A DNA stretch of 64,000 nt, from positions 1 through 64,000 of the forward strand of contig CABZOI010000005.1 in the NCBI GenBank assembly GCA_902527245.1, in the 5' to 3' direction. A model generated the notes under the pieces. That model saw only the letters and a program-made list of their open reading frames with translations. It was not told the origin of the DNA and ran no database searches. The stretch is from an uncultured SAR92 cluster bacterium. GTDB taxonomy: Bacteria > Pseudomonadota > Gammaproteobacteria > Pseudomonadales > Porticoccaceae. Of the stretch, positions 17,743 to 25,955 are shown piece after piece. Position numbers and translations under genes: made by a program. How positions within the stretch are numbered: the stretch's first letter is position 1; the number at the start of each line of letters is the position of its first letter.

Positions 17743-18252
17743 ATGGCTGATGAAACTACAAAGCCCGCTGAAGCGGCATCAAGTGAAGACTCGGGTCCAG
17801 TTTTCGCTATACAACGCATTTATTTAAAAGATCTATCATTTGAAACGCCGATGGGTCCATCAGTGTTTCAGAAACAGTGGCAACCAAAAGTTAACCAAGA
17901 TCTCAATACCAAAAATACTAAACTTGAAGATGATTTGTATGAAGTCGCATTGAGACTTACACTCACTGTTACTGACGGAGAGGATACCATCTATCTTTTG
18001 GAAGTTAAGCAAGCGGGTATTTTTGCAATCAAAGGACTCGAAGCCAAGCAACTCACGCACATTATCAACACAACCTGCCCAAATATATTGTTCCCTTATG
18101 CAAGGGAAGTCGTTGACAGCGTGCTGTCTAAAGGGTCATTCCCTGCTTTGATGCTGCCACCAATAAATTTCGATGCGCTTTTTGCATCGGCACTAAAACA
18201 GGCTGAAGAAGAGAGTAAGGCTAGTAAGGACGAGACGGAAACAAAGCATTAA
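17743..18252 (+). CDS. secB: Protein-export chaperone SecB
   Basis: A cytoplasmic homotetrameric chaperone that keeps secretory precursors unfolded and hands them to SecA. The 169-residue protein carries the family core: FAIQRIYLKDLSFETP, QAGIF and LFPYAREVVDSVLSKGSFPALMLPPINFDALF split across the C-terminal half. An acidic N-terminus and a Lys/Glu-rich tail flank the core. It lies downstream of the rhodanese gene and ends 13 bp from the convergent ntrC. Confidence 0.96.
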   Translation: MADETTKPAEAASSEDSGPVFAIQRIYLKDLSFETPMGPSVFQKQWQPKVNQDLNTKNTKLEDDLYEVALRLTLTVTDGEDTIYLLEVKQAGIFAIKGLEAKQLTHIINTTCPNILFPYAREVVDSVLSKGSFPALMLPPINFDALFASALKQAEEESKASKDETETKH

Positions 18253-18265
18253 CCAACACGGCACA

Positions 18266-19678
18266 TCAAGAGTCTAGCTCATACTCTTGAAGTTTCCTCG
18301 TCAACGTATTTCTTCCCCATCCCAAGAGTATGGAGGCGTCTCTTTTTCGCCCATTTGTGTGAGACAAAGCTAGTTCTATCATGGTTTTTTCAAAATCTGG
18401 GACTGCTTTACTCAAGATATTCTTGTTCCCCTCTCTCAACTCTTTTTCAGCCCATGTTTTGAGTCCAGATTTCCAATTCCCAAAGTTTTGTTCAACTAAC
18501 TCGGCATTGTCAGGCCTTATTTCTGGAGGAAGATCGGATAAAAGAACCTCTCGTCCCGCAGCCATGACAGTGAGCCATCGACACATATTCTCTAGTTCCC
18601 TCACGTTACCTGGCCATTGAAGCGTTGAAAAAAACAACTCCACATCCCTAGACAAAAATTTTGGCTCCATATTTAACTCACTCGCCGCAAGAGAGAAGAA
18701 GTGTTTGGCTAATTGAGGAATATCCTCTTTTCTTTCTGATAATTTTGGAACGTGTACTCTTATGACATTTATCCTGTGAAAAAGATCTTCTCTGAAGATA
18801 TTTTCGCTTACTAATTTCTCTAAATTTTGATGTGTTGCCGCTATTATCCTTACGTCTACTTGGATTGGCGTCCGCCCACCAACTCGATAAAACTCACCAT
18901 CAGCTAGGACTCTTAATAACCTAGTTTGCGCTTCAGAGGGCATATCTCCGATTTCATCAAGAAATAAGGTACCGCCGTTTGCTTGCTCAAAGCGACCCTC
19001 TCGTCTTTGAGTCGCTCCCGTAAAAGCTCCCTTTTCATGACCAAACAGCTCTGACTCGATAAGATCCCTTGGTATAGCAGCGACATTAAGTGCAATGAAT
19101 TTTGCTTGTTTCCTTGGACTGTGTTTGTGCAAGGCATGAGCAACCAACTCTTTTCCTGTACCGGAATCTCCATTTATTAATACGGTTATATTTGAGTTAC
19201 TCAGTCTGCCTATCGCTCTAAAGACCTCCTGCATTGCTGGCGCTTCACCAATAATTTCCGGTGTGTTATCAGGTCCAGTTTTATCGTCTATATCACTTCT
19301 ATTCTCTAAAGCTAACGTCATAGCTCTCTGAGTAACATCAACTAACTCCGCCAAATCAAAGGGCTTGGGTAAATACTCAAATGCTCCTCCTTGATAAGCT
19401 GAAACAGCACTATCCAAATCAGAATGTGCAGTGGTGATGATTACCGGAATATCAGGATTTTTACCATGAATTTTTGAAAGCAAAGCAAGACCGTCTATTC
19501 CTGGCATACGAATATCAGAAATGATTACATCGGGTGTTGAAATCTCAAGAGAACCTAGAAGCTGATCACCAGTCTCAAACGTTCTCACTTGCATCTCTCC
19601 CTTGATGAGCGCTTTCTCCATTACCCATCGAAGAGAACGATCATCTTCTGCTACCCATATTACTGAATCACGACTCAT
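18266..19678 (-). CDS. ntrC: Nitrogen regulation response regulator NtrC (sigma-54 activator)
   Basis: Activates sigma-54 promoters under nitrogen limitation. The 470-residue protein has a receiver domain with phospho-acceptor Asp55 (ISDIRMPG), an AAA+ domain with Walker A GDSGTGKE (170-177) and the sigma-54 contact loop GAFTGA (217-222). A C-terminal Fis-type helix-turn-helix ([20 protein letters not shown]) completes it. It follows ntrB with a 1-bp gap. Confidence 0.97.
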   Translation of the reverse strand: MSRDSVIWVAEDDRSLRWVMEKALIKGEMQVRTFETGDQLLGSLEISTPDVIISDIRMPGIDGLALLSKIHGKNPDIPVIITTAHSDLDSAVSAYQGGAFEYLPKPFDLAELVDVTQRAMTLALENRSDIDDKTGPDNTPEIIGEAPAMQEVFRAIGRLSNSNITVLINGDSGTGKELVAHALHKHSPRKQAKFIALNVAAIPRDLIESELFGHEKGAFTGATQRREGRFEQANGGTLFLDEIGDMPSEAQTRLLRVLADGEFYRVGGRTPIQVDVRIIAATHQNLEKLVSENIFREDLFHRINVIRVHVPKLSERKEDIPQLAKHFFSLAASELNMEPKFLSRDVELFFSTLQWPGNVRELENMCRWLTVMAAGREVLLSDLPPEIRPDNAELVEQNFGNWKSGLKTWAEKELREGNKNILSKAVPDFEKTMIELALSHTNGRKRDASILLGWGRNTLTRKLQEYELDS

Positions 19679-19679
19679 A

Positions 19680-20774
19680 CTATTCTCCTAAGGGTAAGTA
19701 AATAGAGAAAATAGTATCTCCTGGCTCAGAAGAACATTCTATTGTCCCTTTATGTCTTGTCACTGCGGTTTGAGCAATTGTTAGCCCCAAACCAGTACCT
19801 CCGCTGCGCTCACTTACAAGAGGGAAAAAAATCTGCTCAGTCATGTCCGGCGTTATGCCAGGACCATTGTCAATAACATCTACCCTACATACAAACCGAT
19901 AACGGTTATCTGAAATTGTGTAGTTTCTTTGCACTCTGGTTCTTACAGTAATTTTCGGTTGTTGAATGTCAGCTTCATGAAGAGCTTGCAATGCATTTCT
20001 AGACACATTCAAAACTGCCTGAATCAACTGTGATTTATCACCGTTCAATTCTGGAATACTAGGGTCATAATCTCTCGTAAACTGGAAGTTACCATGAGTT
20101 TCCGCCTCTAAAAGACTAGTCACATGCTCTGTTACTTCATGAATATTTAACTTTTCAAATTTTAGTGTGTGGTGAGGCTCCAGAAGCCTGTCCACGAGGT
20201 CTTTTAACCTATCCGTTTCGGTTGTAATGATTTTTGTTAATTCTCTAGACTCCTCATCCATACCATGCTGAACAATTTCTTGATCTAATAATTGTGCCGC
20301 ACCCCTGATTCCCCCAAGAGGATTTTTGATTTCATGAGCCAGGCCTCTAACTAAACTTTTTGAGGTATCATGAGCAGACAAAAGGGCATGCTCTCTGTTG
20401 ATCCTCACAAAATGATCAATAGGATGCATTTCTATAAGAAGCCTTTTGGTTTCACCAACATCAATTGGAGTAAACGAACAATCAATCTTGGAGCTTTTGC
20501 CAGTGATCTTCGAGTTAATTTTTTCGTGCCTTCTCGTGTGAGGAGTTCCTGAATCAACTAACTCTCCCAAGGTCTTTTTAAAGCCAATTTGATCTTCTAG
20601 TAGATCGAATATGGTCAGGGTACAGAGCTTTGAGCGAGTCATCTGAAATAGAGACTCTGCAGCCGAATTAGCATATAAGATCGTCAAATCTAAATCAGAT
20701 AAAAAAACTGCACCATAAAGGTTATCCAGAAGCGCTTCATGTAAATTGTCGGTTTTGACTAACATGGTTCTCAA
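19680..20774 (-). CDS. ntrB: Nitrogen regulation sensor histidine kinase NtrB
   Basis: Soluble kinase/phosphatase partner of NtrC, normally controlled by PII. The 364-residue protein has an N-terminal PAS domain (about 10-120), the phospho-acceptor His147 in GLAHEIKNPLGG, and the ATPase boxes DNGPGI and GGTGLGL. It is separated from the glutamine synthetase by 163 bp that contain NtrC-like sites, so it may have its own promoter in addition to read-through. Confidence 0.96.
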   Translation of the reverse strand: MRTMLVKTDNLHEALLDNLYGAVFLSDLDLTILYANSAAESLFQMTRSKLCTLTIFDLLEDQIGFKKTLGELVDSGTPHTRRHEKINSKITGKSSKIDCSFTPIDVGETKRLLIEMHPIDHFVRINREHALLSAHDTSKSLVRGLAHEIKNPLGGIRGAAQLLDQEIVQHGMDEESRELTKIITTETDRLKDLVDRLLEPHHTLKFEKLNIHEVTEHVTSLLEAETHGNFQFTRDYDPSIPELNGDKSQLIQAVLNVSRNALQALHEADIQQPKITVRTRVQRNYTISDNRYRFVCRVDVIDNGPGITPDMTEQIFFPLVSERSGGTGLGLTIAQTAVTRHKGTIECSSEPGDTIFSIYLPLGE

Positions 20775-20835
20775 AGGTAAAAAACTCTCTTCAGCTCAAC
20801 GTAAATAGAGAATTATGGCTTTATTTTACCTTGAT

Positions 20836-20852
20836 TGCACCTTTTTAGTGCA
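20836..20852 (-). promoter_or_regulatory. NtrC-binding-site-like palindrome upstream of ntrB
   Basis: TGCACCTTTTTAGTGCA matches the NtrC consensus (TGCACC-N4-TGGTGCA) at all but one defined position. It lies 61 bp before ntrB, the place where the glnL promoter region of enteric bacteria has an NtrC repressor site. Autoregulation of ntrBC is the likely role. Confidence 0.65.
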
Positions 20853-20872
20853 CAAATATATTGTGCACTAAA
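20844..20872. repeat. Long perfect inverted repeat overlapping the NtrC site
   Basis: TTTAGTGCACAA and TTGTGCACTAAA are perfect 12-bp arms around a 5-bp ATATA centre. The left arm overlaps the NtrC-like site. TGCAC and GTGCA half-sites are 9 bp apart here and not 7 as in the NtrC consensus, so it could be a second, differently spaced NtrC site or an operator for another protein. No T-run follows on either strand. Confidence 0.6.
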
Positions 20873-20937
20873 AGATACATATCACGAAGTAAACAAACTG
20901 AATAAAAACTCCATAAACATTAATAGAGCGTTCTAAA

Positions 20938-21945
20938 TTACAGTGCTTCTTTTGTAGTCTTAATTATTGCAGCAGCTACCTTATAGGGGTCAGCATTAGA
21001 AGCAGTTCTCCTATCTTCCAATCTTCCCTTCCATCCGTTTTCCACTGTTCCTACAGGAATTCGAATAGAGGCTCCCCTGTCCGACACACCATAGCTAAAT
21101 TGATCGTAAGCTTGAGTCTCATGCTCACCGGTCAATCGTTGTTCATTGTCAGCGCCATAAACACTCATATGCCTGTCTATGTGTTTACCAAAATTATCAC
21201 AAATACTGTTAAACACGGATTCATCACCACAAGTTCTCATGACACCATTCGAGAAGTTTGCATGCATGCCTGAACCATTCCAATCTAATTTACCAAATGG
21301 CTTGGGATGATAATCGATTGAAAAGCCATATTTTTCACCAGTTCGCTCCAATATGTACCGTGCAACCCAAGTCTCATCACCCGCCGCTTTTGCACCTTTG
21401 GCAAACACTTGGAATTCCCATTGCCCAGCTGCAACTTCAGCATTGATTCCTTCCACATTGATACCTGCTTCAAGACATAGATCTAAATGCTCCTCCACAC
21501 ACCCTCTGCCATGAGCATTTGAGGCGCCAACAGAGCAATAGTAGGGTCCTTGTGGCCCTGGGTATCCATTTGGAGGAAACCCTGGAGGTAATTTTGTATC
21601 GACGTCAATCAAAAAATATTCTTGCTCAAATCCGAACCAAAAATCGTTGTCATCATCATCGATAGTCGATCTTCCATTACTGGCATGAGGAGTTCCGTCT
21701 GCATTTAATACTTCCGTCATAACCAAAAATGCATTGACCCTATCTGGGTCGGGGAAAATTGCTACTGGCTTCAGTAAACAATCCGATGAATTTCCAGGCG
21801 CTTGCTCTGTCGAGCTGCCGTCAAACGACCACATAGGACATTCTTCTAATGTTCCGCCAAAATCTGTCTCTATTCTTGTTTTGCTTCTTAAGCTTTGAGT
21901 TGGCTCATATCCATCCAACCAAATGTATTCTAGTTTTGTTTTCAT
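20938..21945 (-). CDS. glnII: Glutamine synthetase type II (GSII, eukaryote-like)
   Basis: Makes glutamine from glutamate, ammonia and ATP. The 335-residue length and motifs (WLDGYEPTQSLRSKTR, WSFDGSST, GYPGPQGPYYC, GQWEFQV, DWNGSGMHANFSN, EDRRTASNADPY) are those of GSII, not of the ~470-residue GSI that usually sits next to ntrBC in gammaproteobacteria. GSII lacks the GSI adenylylation tyrosine loop, so GlnE control would not apply. The ATG at 21945 is preferred to a TTG two codons upstream. A sigma-54 promoter lies 136 bp upstream, as known for rhizobial glnII. The symbol follows rhizobial usage. Confidence 0.93.
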   Translation of the reverse strand: MKTKLEYIWLDGYEPTQSLRSKTRIETDFGGTLEECPMWSFDGSSTEQAPGNSSDCLLKPVAIFPDPDRVNAFLVMTEVLNADGTPHASNGRSTIDDDDNDFWFGFEQEYFLIDVDTKLPPGFPPNGYPGPQGPYYCSVGASNAHGRGCVEEHLDLCLEAGINVEGINAEVAAGQWEFQVFAKGAKAAGDETWVARYILERTGEKYGFSIDYHPKPFGKLDWNGSGMHANFSNGVMRTCGDESVFNSICDNFGKHIDRHMSVYGADNEQRLTGEHETQAYDQFSYGVSDRGASIRIPVGTVENGWKGRLEDRRTASNADPYKVAAAIIKTTKEAL

Positions 21946-22080
21946 TATCAAGGTTCTCCGTTTACTTCGTTTTGCTTTTGGTGATTGCTAGGCTTTGGAA
22001 GGACTAATTAACATGATGTAAATATATAAATCTTCGATATTGCCCCAGCGAATGCGTAAACAACGCATGCCTTAATTGGG

Positions 22081-22096
22081 TGCAATTGCCATGCCA
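22081..22096 (-). promoter_or_regulatory. Sigma-54 promoter of the glutamine synthetase gene
   Basis: On the minus strand TGGCATGGCAATTGCA contains the -24 GG and -12 GC elements with exactly 10 bp between them, close to the consensus TGGCACG-N4-TTGCA. It predicts a start of transcription near 22070 and a 5' leader of about 125 nt. Confidence 0.8.
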
Positions 22097-22189
22097 ATAG
22101 AATATGATTTAACACAGTTAAAAGTTAACAATAAAATCAACAGCTTATATTTTGGAGAGTTAACTTTTCGGTGATACTGCGATTCATTA

Positions 22190-22226
22190 TGGTGCTTTTT
22201 TCAATAAGATGCCTTACTTTGGTGCA
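22190..22226 (-). promoter_or_regulatory. Candidate NtrC enhancer region for the glutamine synthetase promoter
   Basis: On the minus strand TGCACCAAAGTAAGGCA (22210-22226) has one perfect NtrC half-site and a degenerate partner. A second GCACCA half-site lies at 22190-22195, 30 bp away, about three helical turns. The sites are 94-130 bp upstream of the sigma-54 element, a normal enhancer distance. The rest of the 301-bp gap (21946-22246) holds nothing else I can name. Confidence 0.45.
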
Positions 22227-22246
22227 AAATAGGAGTTTCTACTGAA

Positions 22247-22534
22247 ATGGATTACCTAAATCTTGAGAATTTAAAGCTATTGAGCTCGCACCTAAAAATT
22301 ATTGACTTACGTCATCCTAATGAAGCATCTAGTTTAGGAATTAATCAAACAAATATTGAAGTACTCTCAATACCCTATTATTTACTGAAAACTAACCTAT
22401 CAAATTTAAATAAAGAGACTCATTATGCTCTGTATTGCAAAGACGGAATTATGAGTAGACTTCAAGCAGGAATTTTAAAAGATAAAGGGTTCACCAAAAT
22501 ATCTGTTATACGAGATCTCTCTGAGCAAACCTAA
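22247..22534 (+). CDS. Stand-alone ThiI-type rhodanese domain
   Basis: A 95-residue protein that corresponds to only the C-terminal rhodanese domain of ThiI: IDLRHPNEA, SIPYYLLKTNLSNL, ALYCKDGIMSRLQAGILKDKGF. The persulfide-forming Cys is present (in YCKDGIMS, equivalent to the YCDRGVMS loop of E. coli ThiI). The THUMP and PP-loop parts of ThiI are missing, and no remnant is visible upstream. TAGGAG 11 bp before the ATG suggests it is a real gene. In Pseudomonas, thiI lies next to glnA, as here. Thiazole sulfur transfer is the likely retained role. It overlaps tag by 29 bp, tail to tail. Confidence 0.8.
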   Translation: MDYLNLENLKLLSSHLKIIDLRHPNEASSLGINQTNIEVLSIPYYLLKTNLSNLNKETHYALYCKDGIMSRLQAGILKDKGFTKISVIRDLSEQT

Positions 22535-23081
22535 AGCAACCAGGCTCATGATCATTTACTAATCCCATCGCTTGCATATACGCATAGCAAATTGTAGGAC
22601 CAAAAAACTTAAACCCTTTTCCCCTCATATCATTACTAACTTCTTTTGACAAATCCGTGTATGGAGGAACATGATTACCTTTGTTCCAATCTCTTAGCAC
22701 GGGAGTAAAATCCACAAATCCCCAAATGTAGTTACTAAAACTCCCATATGTTTTTACAACCTTTTTAAATGCGATTGCATTGTTAATTGCACTTTTGATT
22801 TTCAACTCATTACGAACAATATTTGGATTTGCCAATAACCTTTTGACATCATGAGACTCATACTTTGCAATCTTCTCATAATCAAAGTTATCGAATGCTT
22901 TTCTATACGCTTCTCGCTTGTTAAGTATTGTAATCCAAGAGAGTCCGGCTTGAGCTCCCTCCAACACAATAAACTCATAAAGTTTCTTATCTTCAAAACA
23001 AGGCACACCCCACTCATTATCATGATAAGCCACATAAAGAGCAGAGCTTAAATCACACCAACCGCATCGTATTTTTTTCAT
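22506..23081 (-). CDS. tag: 3-methyladenine DNA glycosylase I
   Basis: Removes 3-methyladenine from alkylated DNA. The 191-residue protein has the family start RCGWC, YHDNEWGVP, the catalytic-pocket Glu (LEGAQAGLSW) and the C-terminal zinc ligands DHEPGC, which pair with the N-terminal Cys/His. The length matches E. coli Tag (187). The 3' end overlaps the convergent rhodanese gene. Confidence 0.95.
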   Translation of the reverse strand: MKKIRCGWCDLSSALYVAYHDNEWGVPCFEDKKLYEFIVLEGAQAGLSWITILNKREAYRKAFDNFDYEKIAKYESHDVKRLLANPNIVRNELKIKSAINNAIAFKKVVKTYGSFSNYIWGFVDFTPVLRDWNKGNHVPPYTDLSKEVSNDMRGKGFKFFGPTICYAYMQAMGLVNDHEPGCFRFAQRDLV

Positions 23082-23139
23082 ATTATCGTTAAAGCCCTGA
23101 TAAATTAGGTATAGATATGTTATCCCACAAGGGGGTAGT

Positions 23140-24129
23140 ATGTGTATATCAGTAATCGAGCCTAACGATATGAGAAAACAGTTCCCCGCGATAAAACCAT
23201 ATGATACATACAGACTCGAAGTAGATAATGGTCATAACCTTTACGTGGAGGAGTGTGGCGATCCAAAAGGAATTCCAGTTATATTTATTCATGGTGGTCC
23301 TGGCGGTGGCATCAGAGAGTCTGATCGATGTTTTTTCAACCCAGAAACATACAGAATCATACTATTTGATCAGAGGGGCTGTGGACAATCTACTCCTCAT
23401 GCTGAGTTAGCTCATAATAATACTCACAATCTTTTATCTGATATCGAAAAGATTCGCACAATGTTTAGCATTGATAAGTGGTTGGTTTTCGGGGGATCTT
23501 GGGGCTCCACACTAAGCTTGGTTTATGCGCAAAACTATCCTAAACATGTGTTGGGACTAATTCTTAGAGGCATTTTTCTTTGCAGACCCCACGATATTTC
23601 ATGGTTTTACCAAGATGGAATCTCTCGGATATTCCCCGATTACTGGGAAGACTACATCTCAATAATTCCACCCAACGAAAGACAAGATATTTTAACTGCA
23701 TTCTATAATCGATTGACTGGTAAGAATGAAATAGAACAAATGGCAGCTGCCAAAGCATGGTCATTGCTAGAGGGGCGATGTGCAACGCTAAAGCCAAATG
23801 TAAACTTCGCATCTCACTTTGAAACGCCTCACACTGCTCTAGCGATGGCGAGAATTGAATCACACTACTTTATAAATAATGCATTCCTGGAGCCAGGACA
23901 AATTGAAAACAACATTGACCAAATAAGACACATACCCACAACGATTGTGCATGGAAGGTACGACATGGTTTGTCCTGTTTACCAGGCTTTCGATCTTGCA
24001 AGAAATTGGCCGGAGGCGGAATTAAAGATTATTGCTGATGCGGGGCATTCCTCCAGCGAACCGGGCATAGTGCATGAATTAGTCTCAGCAACAGAACAAT
24101 TTGCACATACTCACTTAAAAAGAGATTAA
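23140..24129 (+). CDS. pip: Proline iminopeptidase (alpha/beta hydrolase, S33)
   Basis: Releases N-terminal proline from peptides in the cytoplasm. The 329-residue protein shows the oxyanion motif HGGPGG (51-56), the nucleophile Ser120 in GGSWGS, the catalytic Asp in HGRYDMVCP and His in DAGHSS. A strong Shine-Dalgarno (AAGGGGG) supports the start at 23140, although family homology begins at Met11. dtd starts 2 bp after the stop codon, so the two are probably co-transcribed. Confidence 0.93.
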   Translation: MCISVIEPNDMRKQFPAIKPYDTYRLEVDNGHNLYVEECGDPKGIPVIFIHGGPGGGIRESDRCFFNPETYRIILFDQRGCGQSTPHAELAHNNTHNLLSDIEKIRTMFSIDKWLVFGGSWGSTLSLVYAQNYPKHVLGLILRGIFLCRPHDISWFYQDGISRIFPDYWEDYISIIPPNERQDILTAFYNRLTGKNEIEQMAAAKAWSLLEGRCATLKPNVNFASHFETPHTALAMARIESHYFINNAFLEPGQIENNIDQIRHIPTTIVHGRYDMVCPVYQAFDLARNWPEAELKIIADAGHSSSEPGIVHELVSATEQFAHTHLKRD

Positions 24130-24131
24130 CC

Positions 24132-24569
24132 TTGCTTGGTCTGATACAAAGAGTCAAGTCAGCATCAATTTCAATAGATAAGAGTATTGTTAGCTCAATC
24201 GATAAAGGATTACTACTTTTCTTGGCGGTTCAAAAAAACGATTCGAATGAACAAGCATCGAAACTGTTAGATAAAATCTTGAATTATCGAATCTTTCCCG
24301 ATCAAGACGGAAGAATGAATAAGTCTTTAATGACAATACAGGCAGATTTACTTGTGGTCTCTCAATTTACTCTTGCCGCTTCAACAGCCAAAGGTCTTCG
24401 CCCAAGCTTTTCATCTGCGGCGAAACCAGATGAAGCAAAAAAAACTTATGATTACTTTTTAAGTCTTTGTGATCATATGTATCCAAAATACAAAAGTGGT
24501 GTCTTTGGTGCAGATATGCAAATTAGTCTAATTAACGATGGTCCTGTGACCTTTATGCTTGAGACTTGA
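24132..24569 (+). CDS. dtd: D-aminoacyl-tRNA deacylase
   Basis: Hydrolyses D-aminoacyl-tRNAs, a translation proofreading function. The 145-residue protein has the two cross-subunit motifs SQFTLAAS and NDGPVTF. The start is a TTG (LGLIQRV follows), which gives the standard length. It begins 2 bp after pip and ends 2 bp from the convergent mpl. Confidence 0.95.
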   Translation: MLGLIQRVKSASISIDKSIVSSIDKGLLLFLAVQKNDSNEQASKLLDKILNYRIFPDQDGRMNKSLMTIQADLLVVSQFTLAASTAKGLRPSFSSAAKPDEAKKTYDYFLSLCDHMYPKYKSGVFGADMQISLINDGPVTFMLET

Positions 24570-24571
24570 CT

Positions 24572-25939
24572 TTAATCAAGCTCTTTCTTGATGAGCTCTC
24601 TCAATCCCGAAAAGTCTCCATTCGACATTATGACAATGTTGCTTTTGGTAGTCTTTATCTGATGAGTAATTTGAATTATTTCAGAGATGTTCGCTGCAAA
24701 ATATACTTCAGCTTTTGCCTTTTTTAATTCTGCAGACATAGACCTTTTAACATCCTGCCCTTCATACCAAATAACTGAATCGGCAGGACTCAAGGCTTTT
24801 GCCATCTCCTTATCATGCAACCCTGATTGCATAGTTCGTGAGCGAGGCTCAATAACTGCAATTATCTGATCATTTCCAATCTTTTCCCGTAGGGAAGATA
24901 ATGTCTTGAATATTTCTGTTGGATGATGTGCAAAATCGTCATAAATAACATAATCTTCACAGCTTGCAAGAATTTCCATCCTTCTTTTAACACCTTGGAA
25001 TCTGGCTAGGGCAAGGCTTATAGTCTCCAACTCAATGCCTATCAAACTAGCTGCAGATGAAGCAGAAACAGCGTTTTGCACATTATGTTCGCCTAAACAG
25101 CTCCAAGTAACTTCAATCTCTTTAACATTTTTTGAATCACGTCGATCCAAAATATTAAATTCTGAACCATCGGAATTTTTCAAAATATATTGCCAAGTTA
25201 AGTCATCACTTGCGCCATAGAATACTTTGTTACTCCAACATCCCTCATCAATCACATCTTTAACGTTATCATCAGAATTGTTGATAATTACATGGCCATT
25301 ATTTGGCAAAATTCTTAGAAGATGATGAAACTGTTTTTTGATATCGCGCAAACTATCAAAGATATCAGCGTGATCAAATTCAAGATTGTTAATTATCACA
25401 ACAGATGGGTTGTAATGTATGAATTTTGATCTCTTGTCAAAAAATGCGGTGTCATATTCATCGGCCTCTATCACAAAATATTCGCTATCAGCAAAACGAG
25501 CCGAAACACCTATATTCTTTGGAATACCTCCAATTAAAAATCCTGGATTGTATCCCGCTTCAATAAGAATGTGCACAAGCATACTTGCAGTCGAGGTTTT
25601 CCCATGAGTGCCTGAGACAGCGAAAACAAATTTATCTCGTAATAAGTTTTCGTTAATCCATTGAGGCCCTGAAATAAAAGGTATTTGCATCTCGAGAATG
25701 TGTTCTACGCATTCATTACCCCGAGACATTGCATTTCCCACGATTACTAGATCCGGCTTCGGTGACAGCTGGGAACTGCTGTATCCCTCAAAGACTTCAA
25801 TCTCCAATCGATCAAGCTGTTCACTCATGGGAGGATATATATTCTGATCACTTCCCGTCACTCTATACCCCATAGCTTTAGCTAAAAGGGCTAGGCTACC
25901 CATAAACGTTCCACAAATGCCTAAAATATGTACATGCAT
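24572..25939 (-). CDS. mpl: UDP-N-acetylmuramate:L-Ala-gamma-D-Glu-mDAP ligase
   Basis: Cytoplasmic murein-recycling ligase that reattaches recovered tripeptide to UDP-MurNAc. The 455-residue protein has the Mur-ligase N-terminal motif HILGICGTFMG, the ATP loop SGTHGKTST (about 108-116), central ENNLEFDHADIF-type metal motifs (written INNLEFDHADIF) and the C-terminal domain with YDDFAHHPTE. That last motif separates Mpl/MurC from MurD-F. It lies 16 bp after the dehydrogenase gene on the same strand. Confidence 0.95.
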   Translation of the reverse strand: MHVHILGICGTFMGSLALLAKAMGYRVTGSDQNIYPPMSEQLDRLEIEVFEGYSSSQLSPKPDLVIVGNAMSRGNECVEHILEMQIPFISGPQWINENLLRDKFVFAVSGTHGKTSTASMLVHILIEAGYNPGFLIGGIPKNIGVSARFADSEYFVIEADEYDTAFFDKRSKFIHYNPSVVIINNLEFDHADIFDSLRDIKKQFHHLLRILPNNGHVIINNSDDNVKDVIDEGCWSNKVFYGASDDLTWQYILKNSDGSEFNILDRRDSKNVKEIEVTWSCLGEHNVQNAVSASSAASLIGIELETISLALARFQGVKRRMEILASCEDYVIYDDFAHHPTEIFKTLSSLREKIGNDQIIAVIEPRSRTMQSGLHDKEMAKALSPADSVIWYEGQDVKRSMSAELKKAKAEVYFAANISEIIQITHQIKTTKSNIVIMSNGDFSGLRELIKKELD

Positions 25940-25955
25940 AAGATCGCCTAAAAAA

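Noticed and set aside
20844-20872. The long palindrome as a glnII or ntrB terminator
   Set aside because: The loop and flanks are AT-rich, but no T-run follows the stem on either strand, and its half-sites match NtrC elements.
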